This document shows positions 10,800-21,452 of a stretch of DNA of 49,461 bases, piece after piece. This DNA comes from Candidatus Polarisedimenticolaceae bacterium (GTDB lineage: Bacteria > Pseudomonadota > Gammaproteobacteria > Chromatiales > Chromatiaceae), in NCBI GenBank assembly GCA_021648685.1, contig JAKISI010000019.1, positions 1-49,461 on the forward strand, in the 5' to 3' direction. Within the stretch, counting starts at the first letter, position 1, and each line of letters starts with the position of its first letter. A model generated the notes under the pieces. That model was given only the letters and a program-made list of their open reading frames with translations, was not told the origin of the DNA and did no database searches. The position numbers were made by a program, and so were the translations under genes.

Positions 10800-12626
10800 A
10801 TGTGCGGAATTGTCGGTGCCATTGCACAGGAAGATGTAACAGCTGTTTTGTTGGAGGGGTTAAAACGCCTTGAGTACCGGGGTTATGACTCTGCAGGGAT
10901 CGCGATCAGAACGGCGGATGGTCGGCTGCAACGGCTTCGCTCTGTTGGCAAGGTGGCAGCGCTCCAGGAGCTACTGGATAGGAACACCGTTAAGGGTAAT
11001 CTGGGCATTGCGCACACTCGATGGGCAACTCACGGTATGCCTGCTGAGCGGAATGCCCACCCCCACATGAGCGGCGAGCAGGTTGCCATTGTGCACAATG
11101 GCATCATCGAAAATCACAGTGAGCTGCGGAAGCAGCTTGAGGCTCAAGGCTACACCTTTACCTCCGAAACCGATACCGAGGTTATTGCCCATCTGCTGGC
11201 CAGCCTGATGGGAGGCAGCCAGGGCCTGGTACAGATTGTGCGTGCTGCCATCAAAAAACTTATTGGTGCCTATGCATTGGCGGTGGCGGATCCTGAAGAT
11301 TCAGAGCGGCTGGTAGTGGCGCGTGCGGGAAGCCCCCTAGTGGTTGGTGTTGCAGAGGATGGCAACTATATCGCCTCGGATGTTTTCGCACTGCTGCCGG
11401 TTACCCAGCGTTTTATATTTCTTGAAGAGGGTGACATTGCGGAAGTGCGGCGTGATGGAGTCACGGTGTTTGATAGAGACGGCAATGTGGTAGAGCGCCC
11501 GGTTCGAAAATCGCACCTGGCCGCATCAACTGCGGATAAAGGCCCCTACCCGCACTACATGCTCAAAGAGATCCATGAGCAGCCCGCAGTGATTGCCGAA
11601 ACCCTTGAGGGGCGCATCTACAAAGGGCGGCTGTTGGAAGAGAGTTTTGGCCATGAGGCGAAGCTGCTGCTGGATCAAACAGAGGCGGTGCATATCATTG
11701 CCTGCGGCACCAGTTATCATGCAGGACTGGTAGCAAAATACTGGCTGGAGGAGATAGGCCTGCAGTGCAGTGTGGAGGTGGCAAGCGAATACCGATATCG
11801 CCGGGTTGTGGTGCCGAAAAACACGCTATTTATCACGATCTCCCAATCAGGTGAGACGGCAGACACCTTGGCGGCGCTGCGAGGAGCAAAGAGCGCCGGT
11901 TACCTGGGGAGCTTTTGTATCTGCAATGTGCCCGAGAGCTCATTGGTGCGTGAGTCGGATGTTGCGCTGATGACGCGTGCCGGGCCGGAGATCGGGGTAG
12001 CCTCGACCAAGGCCTTTACCACCCAACTGGTCGCCTTTCGCCTGCTTACCCTGGCGTTTGCCCGCAGGCGCGGGATGACCCAGGAGCGCGAAAAAGAGCT
12101 GGTGGATGAACTGCATGCCCTGCCCCGTCAGGTCGAGGTGGTGCTGGAATTGTCGGATGCGATTCGTGAAATGGCCAATGGCTTTGCCAAAAAAGAGCAT
12201 GCACTCTTTTTAGGGCGTGGCGCTTTTTACCCCATTGCACTTGAGGGTGCGCTGAAGCTGAAGGAGATTTCCTACATCCATGCCGAAGCCTATCCTGCCG
12301 GGGAGCTGAAGCATGGGCCATTGGCCTTGGTGGATGCGGATATGCCCGTGGTGTGCGCCCTGCCGGATGATGCGCTGCTGGAGAAGGTGTTGTCGAACCT
12401 GCAAGAGGTGCGGGCACGAGGCGGCGAGTTGTTTCTGTTCAGTGACCGCGCCGTCAGTATCGATCTGGATCACTACCAAAACCTGACGCTGGATGATATT
12501 TTTCCAACTACAGCACCTATCGTCTATAGCATCCCGCTACAGCTTCTCTCATACCATGTGGCTGTTTTGAAAGGCACAGATGTTGATCAACCGCGAAATC
12601 TTGCCAAGTCAGTGACGGTAGAGTAG
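10800..12626 (+). CDS. glmS: Glutamine--fructose-6-phosphate aminotransferase
   Basis: Converts fructose-6-phosphate and glutamine to glucosamine-6-phosphate, the first committed step of amino-sugar synthesis. The 608-residue protein starts MCGIVGAI, so Cys2 becomes the N-terminal nucleophile of the glutaminase domain once Met is removed. RWATHG and HNGIIENH follow. Two SIS sugar-isomerase domains (CGTSYHAG, SQSGETADT) and the C-terminal PRNLAKSVTVE complete the family pattern. No glmS ribozyme is expected in this group and I see none in the 13 bp upstream. It ends 8 bp from the convergent damX stop. Confidence 0.97.
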   Translation: MCGIVGAIAQEDVTAVLLEGLKRLEYRGYDSAGIAIRTADGRLQRLRSVGKVAALQELLDRNTVKGNLGIAHTRWATHGMPAERNAHPHMSGEQVAIVHNGIIENHSELRKQLEAQGYTFTSETDTEVIAHLLASLMGGSQGLVQIVRAAIKKLIGAYALAVADPEDSERLVVARAGSPLVVGVAEDGNYIASDVFALLPVTQRFIFLEEGDIAEVRRDGVTVFDRDGNVVERPVRKSHLAASTADKGPYPHYMLKEIHEQPAVIAETLEGRIYKGRLLEESFGHEAKLLLDQTEAVHIIACGTSYHAGLVAKYWLEEIGLQCSVEVASEYRYRRVVVPKNTLFITISQSGETADTLAALRGAKSAGYLGSFCICNVPESSLVRESDVALMTRAGPEIGVASTKAFTTQLVAFRLLTLAFARRRGMTQEREKELVDELHALPRQVEVVLELSDAIREMANGFAKKEHALFLGRGAFYPIALEGALKLKEISYIHAEAYPAGELKHGPLALVDADMPVVCALPDDALLEKVLSNLQEVRARGGELFLFSDRAVSIDLDHYQNLTLDDIFPTTAPIVYSIPLQLLSYHVAVLKGTDVDQPRNLAKSVTVE

Positions 12627-12634
12627 TGCGTCGC

Positions 12635-14278
12635 TTACTTTGCGGCCTCGATCTCTTTATGCACAGATTCCAGGCTGCGCGCCCAGATCCCTTTTTGTCG
12701 TAGCTGTGATGCAAGCTTTGGCCGGGCGGCTATGGCAGCAGCCCGGTCAGGGTAGATGCCGTAGAGCAGTGGATACCAGGCTTTGCCGTTGCGAGAGGTT
12801 TTAAAGTAGGCAACCTGTCCCGCCAGCTTGTGCCGCTTGATGTAGGCAGGGATGTTTGAGTGGTCTGTTAAGCCAATAATCTGGAGCGTATAGGCAGTTG
12901 GTTTTTGAGCGAGCAACCATGCCTCCCGCCCCGGCTCTTTTTTGACGGTTTCGAGTTTGGGCGTGGCTTTTATTGCTGGTGCAGCAGCAGGTGGTTTTAT
13001 TGCCATCCTGGGGGCAGAGGGGGGCTTGACAGGGGTGATGACGGGTTTGACCACCTCTGGGATTGCTATAGCGGGCGCTGTTGGCGCCTCGGCCAGGTCA
13101 ACCGTTGGAACAGGCGGTGCTAGCTCCTCTATTATCTCAGGCGGAGCTTCTGCTTCGCCTGTTGGTGGCGCAACAGCTGTGGCCACCGCCGCTCTCTTTG
13201 AGATGGGTTCCAGCTCTTCAACGGGCGTGATATACGGTGGTAATTCCGGTAACTCTGATACCTTCTCCGGTACTGCTTTTGGCTCAGGCAAGTGCGGTAG
13301 CTTCAGGGTTATTTCAGAGCTGTTTTCGATTATGGCTGGGTCAGCAGGAGCCTCATTGGGTGATGTTTTATAAAAAAAGGCATTGATCTCATCTTGAAAG
13401 AGTAACAGCAGCAGGATAATGGAGATAAGCCCGAGTGTGCTGACAATGGCGGTTACGGGCAGGTCTTCCATCAGCAGCTTCAGTGCAGATCGTTCGGTTG
13501 GCTTTTGAGGTGTAGCGGGATGAGCTGGTAGCCTGGTTAAGAGGTTTTCAATCTGCCCAGGTGACCCCTGGCTGCTATGGATAATCTTCTCCATTTGGCC
13601 GGCAGTCAGCGCAAAGGCTTCGAGTGCGCCTCGGGCCAGGAGTACCTGCGTGATATAGGCGGCGGCCTGCTCGGGGTTGAGTGGGGGCATATCCAGTGTC
13701 TGGATAGCTTGAGCCGTAAGGATATGAGCCTCTTGTGTCTGTAAAATATTGTCGATTGCTGGAGCAGCAAATAAAACAAGGTGCAGCAGATGTTGCTCTT
13801 TCGTGGTGGAAGAGAGGTGCAGTTGCAGCAGCTCAGCGATGGTATCTATGGGCAGTAGATGTGCATCATCGACGGCAATGACGGGGAGTGTGCCATCGTG
13901 TTGTAGCTGCTCAAAGTGGTTTAGGATCTGCTGCTTTATCTGATCGTCTTTTTCCGTGATGCCGAAATGCTGAGCGAGTAGCGAATAGAGCTGCTCGGGG
14001 TGCATCATGGGGTTGGCATCAATACGGCAGAGCATCCAATGCTCGGGTGTTTGTGATTGAAGCTGAAAAAGAAGGGTTGTCTTGCCTGATCCCTGTGGCC
14101 CTTTTATTAAAGGAATCAGTTTGCTGTTTTCAGTTAGATGATGGATAAGATCCAGACACTGCGTCAGCTCTGGATAGGTAAAAAACTGTGATGGGCGGGT
14201 TGATGCCATGCCGCCAGCCGAATCTGCCGGCCTGCGGTCGGAAGGGGAGTAGCTATCGGCTGGCTCTTCTATATTCAT
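12635..14278 (-). CDS. damX: DamX-like AAA ATPase with SPOR domain
   Basis: Likely division-associated envelope protein. The 547-residue protein has an N-terminal AAA domain with Walker A GPQGSGKT (residues 60-67) and Walker B VIAVDDAH (133-140). One membrane helix follows at about 272-292, then a long Pro/Ala/Glu-rich periplasmic linker and a C-terminal SPOR domain (about 465-540) of the kind that binds denuded septal peptidoglycan. Order aroK-aroB-damX is conserved in gammaproteobacteria. The AAA module resembles ExeA-type ATPases rather than the shorter E. coli DamX. The start overlaps the aroB end by 26 bp, indicating translational coupling. Confidence 0.85.
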   Translation of the reverse strand: MNIEEPADSYSPSDRRPADSAGGMASTRPSQFFTYPELTQCLDLIHHLTENSKLIPLIKGPQGSGKTTLLFQLQSQTPEHWMLCRIDANPMMHPEQLYSLLAQHFGITEKDDQIKQQILNHFEQLQHDGTLPVIAVDDAHLLPIDTIAELLQLHLSSTTKEQHLLHLVLFAAPAIDNILQTQEAHILTAQAIQTLDMPPLNPEQAAAYITQVLLARGALEAFALTAGQMEKIIHSSQGSPGQIENLLTRLPAHPATPQKPTERSALKLLMEDLPVTAIVSTLGLISIILLLLLFQDEINAFFYKTSPNEAPADPAIIENSSEITLKLPHLPEPKAVPEKVSELPELPPYITPVEELEPISKRAAVATAVAPPTGEAEAPPEIIEELAPPVPTVDLAEAPTAPAIAIPEVVKPVITPVKPPSAPRMAIKPPAAAPAIKATPKLETVKKEPGREAWLLAQKPTAYTLQIIGLTDHSNIPAYIKRHKLAGQVAYFKTSRNGKAWYPLLYGIYPDRAAAIAARPKLASQLRQKGIWARSLESVHKEIEAAK

Positions 14279-15353
14279 TTAGCGTGGCATTTAGATGGTC
14301 ATGGTTAAAGTCGCCAGTCACAATGGATTTTCCAATGCCCTGGAGCAGCACCAGGCGCAGCTGGCCATCCACTACTTTTTTGTCTACTGACATGAGCTCT
14401 ATAAAACGTTCCGGCGTTAAGCTGGGGGGGGGCTCCACAGGCAGGCCGGCGCGTTTGATCATCGTTACAATACGCTCTTTTTCATCGTGGGTCAGCCACC
14501 CCTGCTTTTGTGACAGGGATGCGGCCATGCATATCCCTGCACCGACGGCCTCTCCATGCAGCCAGTCTCCATACCCTACCCCGGTCTCTATGGCATGGCC
14601 AAAGGTGTGACCCAGATTGAGCAGGGCGCGCTGGCCTGCCTCAAGCTCATCAGCTGCAACGATGCGAGCCTTGTTTTGGCATGAGCGGGCTATAGCATAA
14701 GAGAGGGCCTTGATATCCCGGTTTAGAAGGGCATCGAGATGCTGCTCTAACCAGACAAAGAACTCTGCATCTGCAATAAGACCATATTTGATAACCTCTG
14801 CCAGGCCGGCTGCCAGCTGGCGCTGTTCCAGTGTGTTGAGTGTCGCGGTATCGGCAATGACGCAACGTGGCTGGTAGAAGGCGCCGATCATATTTTTGCC
14901 CAGCGCATGGTTCAGGCCGGTCTTTCCGCCGACGGAAGAGTCAACCTGCGCCAGCAAGGTGGTGGGGATCTGAATGAAGTGAACGCCACGCTGATAGGCA
15001 GCGGCGGCAAAGCCGGCCATATCGCCAATGACACCACCACCCAGGGCGACTATGGTGCAGCGCCGGTCAAAATGTTGTGCCAAGAGTGCATCAAATATAC
15101 GGTTCCAGACCTCAAGGGTTTTAAACTGCTCGCCATCGGGGAGTATGATGGAGGCGGTTTGAAAATCTTTGAGAGCAGCGAGCAGTGGCTCCAGATAGAG
15201 GGGGGCAACGGTCTCATTGCTGACCACCATAACCTGCTGACTGGGGATATGGCGCTGGTAGAGTTCTGCCTCGCCTAAAAGGCCGGAGCCGATGTAGATG
15301 GGGTAGCTTCTTTCTCCAAGGTCAACGTGCAGGGTTTGAGGGGTCGATTCCAC
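14253..15353 (-). CDS. aroB: 3-dehydroquinate synthase
   Basis: Second enzyme of the shikimate pathway, converting DAHP to 3-dehydroquinate with NAD and a divalent metal. The 366-residue protein has the NAD-binding stretch around [16 protein letters not shown], the substrate motif [19 protein letters not shown], and the metal-ligand histidines in [12 protein letters not shown] and [11 protein letters not shown]. Length is typical. It lies 94 bp after aroK and overlaps damX. Confidence 0.97.
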   Translation of the reverse strand: MESTPQTLHVDLGERSYPIYIGSGLLGEAELYQRHIPSQQVMVVSNETVAPLYLEPLLAALKDFQTASIILPDGEQFKTLEVWNRIFDALLAQHFDRRCTIVALGGGVIGDMAGFAAAAYQRGVHFIQIPTTLLAQVDSSVGGKTGLNHALGKNMIGAFYQPRCVIADTATLNTLEQRQLAAGLAEVIKYGLIADAEFFVWLEQHLDALLNRDIKALSYAIARSCQNKARIVAADELEAGQRALLNLGHTFGHAIETGVGYGDWLHGEAVGAGICMAASLSQKQGWLTHDEKERIVTMIKRAGLPVEPPPSLTPERFIELMSVDKKVVDGQLRLVLLQGIGKSIVTGDFNHDHLNATLNEYRRASR

Positions 15354-15447
15354 AAGCAGGGTTCCATACGGTAAATTGGACAGGGGGGCTATTATCCCGG
15401 AAAGCAGAGCCTGGTGCCATCATGCGCGGGTTGATGCGCTAAGCAGT

Positions 15448-15966
15448 TTACCCCTCAGAGAGCTGCTGGATGATATCCTTTGTTACCGCGGCGGCGTTAC
15501 GTTTTTCGGTCGATATAATGTAATCAGCAACCTGTCGGTATAGCGGGTCGCGCTGAGCCATCAGCTCCTGTAGTTTGGCCAGGGGGTTTTCAGTCTGTAG
15601 CAGGGGGCGGCTGCGATCCTTTTGGGTGCGGGCAAACTGCTGCTCAGGAGAGCAGTGCAGGTAGAAGACGACCCCGCGTGCGGTGAGGTGTTGTCGGCTT
15701 GTGGCATCCAGTATAACGCCACCGCCGGTCGATAACACTACCCCTCGTTGCTGGGTCAGCTCATCCAGAATGGCCTGCTCCCGCTTTCTGAAACCCGCTT
15801 CACCTTCGAACTCAAAGATGGTGGGGATATCCACCCCGGTGCGCTTCTGGATCTCAAAGTCGCTATCCCTGAATTCCAGGCCAATCTTTGCTGCGAGCTG
15901 TTTGCCGATTGTGCTTTTGCCTACCCCCATTGGGCCAACAAGAAAGATATTTTCAATACGTTGCAT
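15448..15966 (-). CDS. aroK: Shikimate kinase
   Basis: Phosphorylates shikimate with ATP in the cytoplasm. The 172-residue protein has the Walker A motif GPMGVGKS at residues 11-18. The shikimate-binding aspartate region RDSDFEIQKRTGVDI, the FEGEAGFRKRE segment and the STGGGVIL glycine loop are also present, all conserved in AroK. It lies 74 bp after pilQ in the conserved pil-aro cluster. Confidence 0.96.
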   Translation of the reverse strand: MQRIENIFLVGPMGVGKSTIGKQLAAKIGLEFRDSDFEIQKRTGVDIPTIFEFEGEAGFRKREQAILDELTQQRGVVLSTGGGVILDATSRQHLTARGVVFYLHCSPEQQFARTQKDRSRPLLQTENPLAKLQELMAQRDPLYRQVADYIISTEKRNAAAVTKDIIQQLSEG

Positions 15967-16040
15967 GCAGAGGTTATCCAGCTATCCAGTCTCTATAATT
16001 ACTTTGGGAATATTCACCACCAAGGAGCGGTTCAGTGTGA

Positions 16041-18437
16041 TCAACGTATGCTCAGTGTATCTTTCAGGATCCTGGGGGTGACAAAGATGAGCAGCTCTTT
16101 ATTATCATCTTTTTCAAAACGTTGCTTAAACATGAACCCAACGTAAGGCAGGTCGCCAAAGAATGGAACGCGTTCTATATTTTCTACCTTGTCACGCTCA
16201 AACACGCCACCAAGTACAACGGTCTCTCCATTATCCACCAGCACAGTGGTTTCGACAGAGCGCCTGTCAATAGGTGGTATGCCCAGAAGTGCGCGCGTGT
16301 AATCAGGGTTGTCCTTGTTAATGACAAGATCCATGATGATGCGGTCATCCGGTGTGATATGGGGGGTGACTTCCAGCTTTAGCAGGGCCTCTTTAAAGGC
16401 AATGGTGGTTGCACCACTGGAGGATCTCACTTCATAAGGGATCTCCAGACCTTGCTTAATGACCGCCTTATTCTGGTCAGAGGTGATAACACGAGGGCTG
16501 GCAACAAGTTCGCCCCGACCCTCTTGCTGCATGGCGGATAGTTCAAGGTTTAACAAGTAAGAAGCTAATTTTCCAATTAATAGATTAACCGCGCCTCCAC
16601 GAGTTGCACTTAGTGTTTGAGGCAGATTGACTTGCAGGGCACGGTTTCCTGATGTAGCAGGGTTTTCAATACCAACGGCTGTATTGATGTGCTGGCCTGA
16701 ATCATAGATGTTATTTGATATGTGCCCTGGCAGCCCACCAGCAATCTCAATCTCATTGCTTTTAGTGATGTTTGCCCGGGAAAAGCCCAGGCGCACACCA
16801 ATGTCCTTGGCAAAATCATTATTGGCAATAACCACCCGTGATTCAATGAGTACCTGCCGGATCGGGATGTCCAGCAGCTCGACCAGGCTGCGAACCTCCT
16901 CCAGTTTGGAGCTGGTGTCCTGCACCAGCAGGGTATTGGTGCGCTCATCGATGGTCACATTGCCACGCTCAGAGAGCAGGTTGTTCTCTTCGCCCTTTAA
17001 TAGCGTGGCAAGGTCTGCTGCCTTGGCATAGTTGATCTGGATAAATTCAGAGCGCAGAGGTGCCAGCTCTTCGATCTGGCGCTCTGATTCGAGTATCAGT
17101 TTCTCTCGGGCAGCAATCTCTTCTGTGGGGGCGACCAGTATGACCTTGTCGGTGCGCCGCATGGAGAGCCCCTTGGTTTTGAGGATAATGTCCAGCGCCT
17201 GATCCCAGGGGACATTCTTCAATCGCAGGGTGATGCGCCCTTTTACCGTGTCGCTGGTGACCATATTCAGGCCGGTAAAATCAGCCAGCAGCTGCAGCAC
17301 AGAGCGCACCTCGATGTCCTGGAAGTTGAGGGAGAGGCGGTCTCCGGTAAAGATGGCTTTATCCTGTTCCATCTTCTCTTTCTGTGCCCTGGTGAGTGGG
17401 CGCACCTCAACGGTATAGAGCTGATCTGTCTGGTAGGCCAGATGCTCATAGTTGCCGACAGGAAAGATCGCTATTTTGACATTGTTGTCGGATGGGGAGG
17501 CCTCAACGGTCTGTACCGGCGTAGCAAAATCTGTCACGTCATATTTGCGTGTTAGTGGCTGTGGCAGTGTGGTATCCAGGAACTCAACCACAATGTGGCC
17601 GCCCTCTTCACGCAGGTCAACCAGGGTGCCTGGGTCTGAGAGGGTGATCATTATGCGCCCCTCTCCGGCATTGCCCCGGCGGAAGTCGATGTTTTCAATA
17701 GCCCGTGCCCTGGGGGTGCTACGGGCATACGAGGCTGTGGTTCCTTGTGATGGCGCTGACCGTGGGGCTGCTGGGGGCTGATCGGCAATCGTGTTTCCAC
17801 CTTCAATGGTGATGATCGCCTGATTTCCATCCAGGCTGATGTTGTAAGGAACGGCTGTGACCAGATTGATAACAATACGGGTACGTGAACCGGCTTCAAT
17901 GGCAGTAATGCTTCTGGCCATGCCAACACTGATCGGGAGGGTCTTCTTTTTCAGGCCACTGGACATGCCGGTAAAATCCAGGGCGATGCGCGCAGGATGA
18001 TCCGTAGTAAAGCTGGTTGGTGGCATCAGCGGCCCGGAAGCGGACAGGGTGATCTGGACACGATTGCCGGGCAGTGTTGTGGATTTGATATCTTCTAATA
18101 CCACAGCCTCCATCGCATGAGCAGGTGAAAACAGTGCCGTTATGAAAAGTAGCAGTAGCGCTTGGATCACTACAGCATGGTGGCGGTATCTGCCTGTTCT
18201 GTGGTTAGGAGGCTGTCCAAGAATAGAGACCGTAGCGAGGAGCAGCCATTTTGAGTCAGGTTTTTTGATCAAATGAGGCGAATATAGGCCATATTTAACG
18301 AATTTGATCGGGAAATCTGGCCGAAATGGCTGTTCCGCAGTAGATCTTCTATTCTCGGACAGCCTCCTAGCCTGATGCTGTGATCCGGATTGGATCGGCT
18401 TGCTGTTCATCTTCATATCCTCTGCTTTATTCATCAT
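16041..18437 (-). CDS. pilQ: Type IV pilus secretin PilQ, N-terminus enlarged by a MITE
   Basis: Outer-membrane secretin pore for the type IV pilus. After a signal-like hydrophobic core ending SPAHA, the protein has AMIN domains (peptidoglycan binding), a secretin N0/STN-type domain (LSLNFQDIEVRSVLQLLADF), N1 modules and the C-terminal secretin domain ending FVTPRIL. The reading frame is open for 798 residues, but about 54 of them (roughly residues 23-77, counted from 18437) are encoded by the MITE at 18206-18369, inserted in frame between the start and the signal core. The start is uncertain. ATG codons at 18437, 18434, 18416 and 18410 are in frame; the one at 18410 has AGAGGA seven bases upstream. 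A TTG within the MITE could also be used. Overlaps the end of pilP. Confidence 0.93.
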   Translation of the reverse strand: MMNKAEDMKMNSKPIQSGSQHQARRLSENRRSTAEQPFRPDFPIKFVKYGLYSPHLIKKPDSKWLLLATVSILGQPPNHRTGRYRHHAVVIQALLLLFITALFSPAHAMEAVVLEDIKSTTLPGNRVQITLSASGPLMPPTSFTTDHPARIALDFTGMSSGLKKKTLPISVGMARSITAIEAGSRTRIVINLVTAVPYNISLDGNQAIITIEGGNTIADQPPAAPRSAPSQGTTASYARSTPRARAIENIDFRRGNAGEGRIMITLSDPGTLVDLREEGGHIVVEFLDTTLPQPLTRKYDVTDFATPVQTVEASPSDNNVKIAIFPVGNYEHLAYQTDQLYTVEVRPLTRAQKEKMEQDKAIFTGDRLSLNFQDIEVRSVLQLLADFTGLNMVTSDTVKGRITLRLKNVPWDQALDIILKTKGLSMRRTDKVILVAPTEEIAAREKLILESERQIEELAPLRSEFIQINYAKAADLATLLKGEENNLLSERGNVTIDERTNTLLVQDTSSKLEEVRSLVELLDIPIRQVLIESRVVIANNDFAKDIGVRLGFSRANITKSNEIEIAGGLPGHISNNIYDSGQHINTAVGIENPATSGNRALQVNLPQTLSATRGGAVNLLIGKLASYLLNLELSAMQQEGRGELVASPRVITSDQNKAVIKQGLEIPYEVRSSSGATTIAFKEALLKLEVTPHITPDDRIIMDLVINKDNPDYTRALLGIPPIDRRSVETTVLVDNGETVVLGGVFERDKVENIERVPFFGDLPYVGFMFKQRFEKDDNKELLIFVTPRILKDTLSIR
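18206..18369. mobile_element. MITE with TA duplication, inside the pilQ reading frame
   Basis: Terminal inverted repeats of 21 bp (TAGGAGGCTGTCC...; 18206-18226 against 18349-18369) match at 20 of 21 positions, and both ends carry TA. The arms continue inward as an imperfect palindrome: each contains a CAGCCATTT block and a GATCAAAT block. The whole element can therefore fold into a long hairpin. It encodes no protein of its own. Target TA and size fit a MITE moved by an IS630-like or IS427-group IS5 transposase. The family assignment is inference. A 26-bp piece of its right arm (18313-18338) recurs at 160-185. Confidence 0.88.
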
Positions 18438-18975
18438 CGCTCAGTGAGAGTGCGGCGGGTCGTTCCATATAACCTGACTGTCCGTCTGGCACGATCTCTA
18501 TCAGTTCAATCTGGTCTTCTGAAATGCGGGTAATGCGCCCGTGATTCTGCCCCATGTAGTTGTCCGGTTGGACTCGGTAGATGGTTCCCTCCTGCGACCG
18601 AACCAGCCCCCAGGTGTTTCCAGCTTGCTCCAGGGTTCCAACCATGCGCAGGGAGTCCAGAGGGAAATCTTCAAGCTCCTCCTTGCGACGCAGGGTATCG
18701 GGCCGAATGCCATTGTCGGGAAGATCTATCGCCATCTCAGGCTCCTCCCCCACGGAGAAGGCAAAGGGGTTGCGCCTGTCTGAGGCGGTATAGATGAAGG
18801 TCTCTATGGGTTTGATCTCTGGAAGCGGTGTGATCCGCCCTGCCTGCCGGGATTTGACCTCGTTGACAAACTCCTGGAGGTCGGCCATCTGGTTATCGCT
18901 GCAGGCGGTTAGCATGACACAGGCAAAAACAGTGGCGACGCTTTTTAGCAGAGGGGAAAAGGTGTCCGTTTTCAC
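18427..18975 (-). CDS. pilP: Type IV pilus assembly lipoprotein PilP
   Basis: Periplasmic lipoprotein linking the PilN/PilO inner-membrane complex to the PilQ secretin. The 182-residue protein has a signal sequence and the lipobox LTAC with Cys25 as the lipidated residue. A disordered stretch and a small beta domain follow (MVGTLEQAGNTWGLVRSQEG), typical of PilP. The start is GTG, overlapping the pilO stop by one base (TAGTG), so it is translationally coupled. Confidence 0.94.
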   Translation of the reverse strand: MKTDTFSPLLKSVATVFACVMLTACSDNQMADLQEFVNEVKSRQAGRITPLPEIKPIETFIYTASDRRNPFAFSVGEEPEMAIDLPDNGIRPDTLRRKEELEDFPLDSLRMVGTLEQAGNTWGLVRSQEGTIYRVQPDNYMGQNHGRITRISEDQIELIEIVPDGQSGYMERPAALSLSDDE

Positions 18976-19589
18976 TATTCACCCCCCTCTTCGAGATAGC
19001 GGTAGGTTTTTGCAGTTGCCTCTAAAATCAGTTTTGTGCCCCCCGGCCGTTTGCGGGAGCCTCCCTGCTTACCTGTGGGATAGATTCTTACATCATGAAT
19101 GGTGACAATGCGAGGGAGAGCGGCCAGCCCGCTGATAAACTCCCCAAACTCGTGGAAGCCGCCATGCACTTTCAGTTTTATTGGTAGCTCGGCATAAAAC
19201 TCTTTGGGTACCTCACCTGTGGGTTTGAAAAGCTCAAACTCCAGCCCTGCGGCCAGCCCGGTTTGCGAGACATCAACCAGCAGTTCGGCAACCTCGGTTT
19301 TGTTGGGAAGCTGGCGCAGCATGGCACCAAATGACTGCTTCATCTCTTCAAGTTGCTGTTTGTACTTATCAAGATTGGCTGCTTTGGCCTGTTGCGTCTC
19401 AAAATTCTTTTTGAGTGTGATCTCTTCCTTTTCTGCTCGCTCAAGCTGTAGCAGCTGATCCTGGGTATCAAGGTAGTAAAAGCCGACGGAGAGGAGGGTG
19501 CAGACGAGCAGGATGAGTGCAATCTTGACCGGCCAGGGCCAGATGCCGACGTTGCTGAAATCCAGCTCATTGAGTTCATCAAGGTTCAC
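18975..19589 (-). CDS. pilO: Type IV pilus inner-membrane protein PilO
   Basis: Inner-membrane alignment protein that pairs with PilN. The 204-residue sequence has a short cytoplasmic N-terminus and one membrane helix (about residues 20-42). A coiled coil follows, then a periplasmic ferredoxin-like domain containing the LPNKTEVAELLVDVSQTGLAAGLEFELF stretch typical of PilO. It starts with GTG in a GTGA overlap with the pilN stop. Confidence 0.94.
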   Translation of the reverse strand: MNLDELNELDFSNVGIWPWPVKIALILLVCTLLSVGFYYLDTQDQLLQLERAEKEEITLKKNFETQQAKAANLDKYKQQLEEMKQSFGAMLRQLPNKTEVAELLVDVSQTGLAAGLEFELFKPTGEVPKEFYAELPIKLKVHGGFHEFGEFISGLAALPRIVTIHDVRIYPTGKQGGSRKRPGGTKLILEATAKTYRYLEEGGE

Positions 19590-20146
19590 TGGTCGCTCCC
19601 GCTGGCAGGATTGATCTGCTTGGCTCTCAAGCGAAAATGGTTAAGGCCAGTGCCGGTTTTGTCCTTTGTCTCAATGACCAGAAGCTGGGGTTTGCCCAGC
19701 CACTCTGATGCCTCGATTTTGCGCATATAGGTGGATACCCGGGCATTGGATTGGGCGCGCCCCTCTATTCGGATACTCTTTCCGCTCTGTTCAACCTTGG
19801 TGAGCAGCGCACCTTCAGGGACGGTCTTTACCAGCTCATCAAACAGATGGACGACCTCTGGCCGGCTGCTCTGCAGCTCTTGAATCACTTCCATGCGTGC
19901 TAACAGCTTTGCTTTGGTTGATTCCAGGTTTTTAATCTCTTTGATCTTGCTCTCTACCGCAGCAATCTCTTTCTTTAAAAAGGCATTTCTATTGTTTTGA
20001 TGTTTGATCAGGCCAGCAATATGCATATGGCCGATAATCAGCAGCAGCACGGTAATAACGGCCATGCCTCCAACCGCAACACCAAATTCGCGTTGGCGCT
20101 GTTTACGAAGATTTTCGCGCCAGGGCAGCAGGTTGATCTGTGCCAT
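19586..20146 (-). CDS. pilN: Type IV pilus inner-membrane protein PilN
   Basis: Inner-membrane partner of PilO whose cytoplasmic N-terminus binds PilM. The 186-residue protein begins MAQINLLPWRE, the conserved INLLPWR motif inserted into the PilM groove. One membrane helix (about 23-43), a coiled coil and a small periplasmic domain follow. It starts 2 bp after pilM and overlaps pilO by 4 bp. Confidence 0.95.
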   Translation of the reverse strand: MAQINLLPWRENLRKQRQREFGVAVGGMAVITVLLLIIGHMHIAGLIKHQNNRNAFLKKEIAAVESKIKEIKNLESTKAKLLARMEVIQELQSSRPEVVHLFDELVKTVPEGALLTKVEQSGKSIRIEGRAQSNARVSTYMRKIEASEWLGKPQLLVIETKDKTGTGLNHFRLRAKQINPASGSDQ

Positions 20147-20148
20147 CT

Positions 20149-21252
<1,104 letters not shown>

Positions 21253-21377
21253 TTAACATGGCCTTAATGGGGATGTTAAAGGTTTTGCTTTAACTAGACT
21301 GCTTAACTATATAGCAGTAAATAAAAAACATGTGAAGTATTTTTTTTACTTTCAGCAAAAAACCCACTGATGTTTTT

Positions 21378-21386
21378 TGCTATTAT
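21378..21386 (+). promoter_or_regulatory. Possible extended -10 element for mrcA
   Basis: TGC followed by TATTAT at 21381-21386 resembles an extended -10 promoter. I see no good -35 hexamer at the right distance, so this is a weak call. It lies in the divergent pilM-mrcA gap, about 67 bp before the mrcA ATG. Confidence 0.35.
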
Positions 21387-21452
21387 AGCTCCTTTCTCCT
21401 TTCTCCCCCTCTATTCTGGGGTGTCCCACCCAAAAAAACTGTGACAAGGTGC

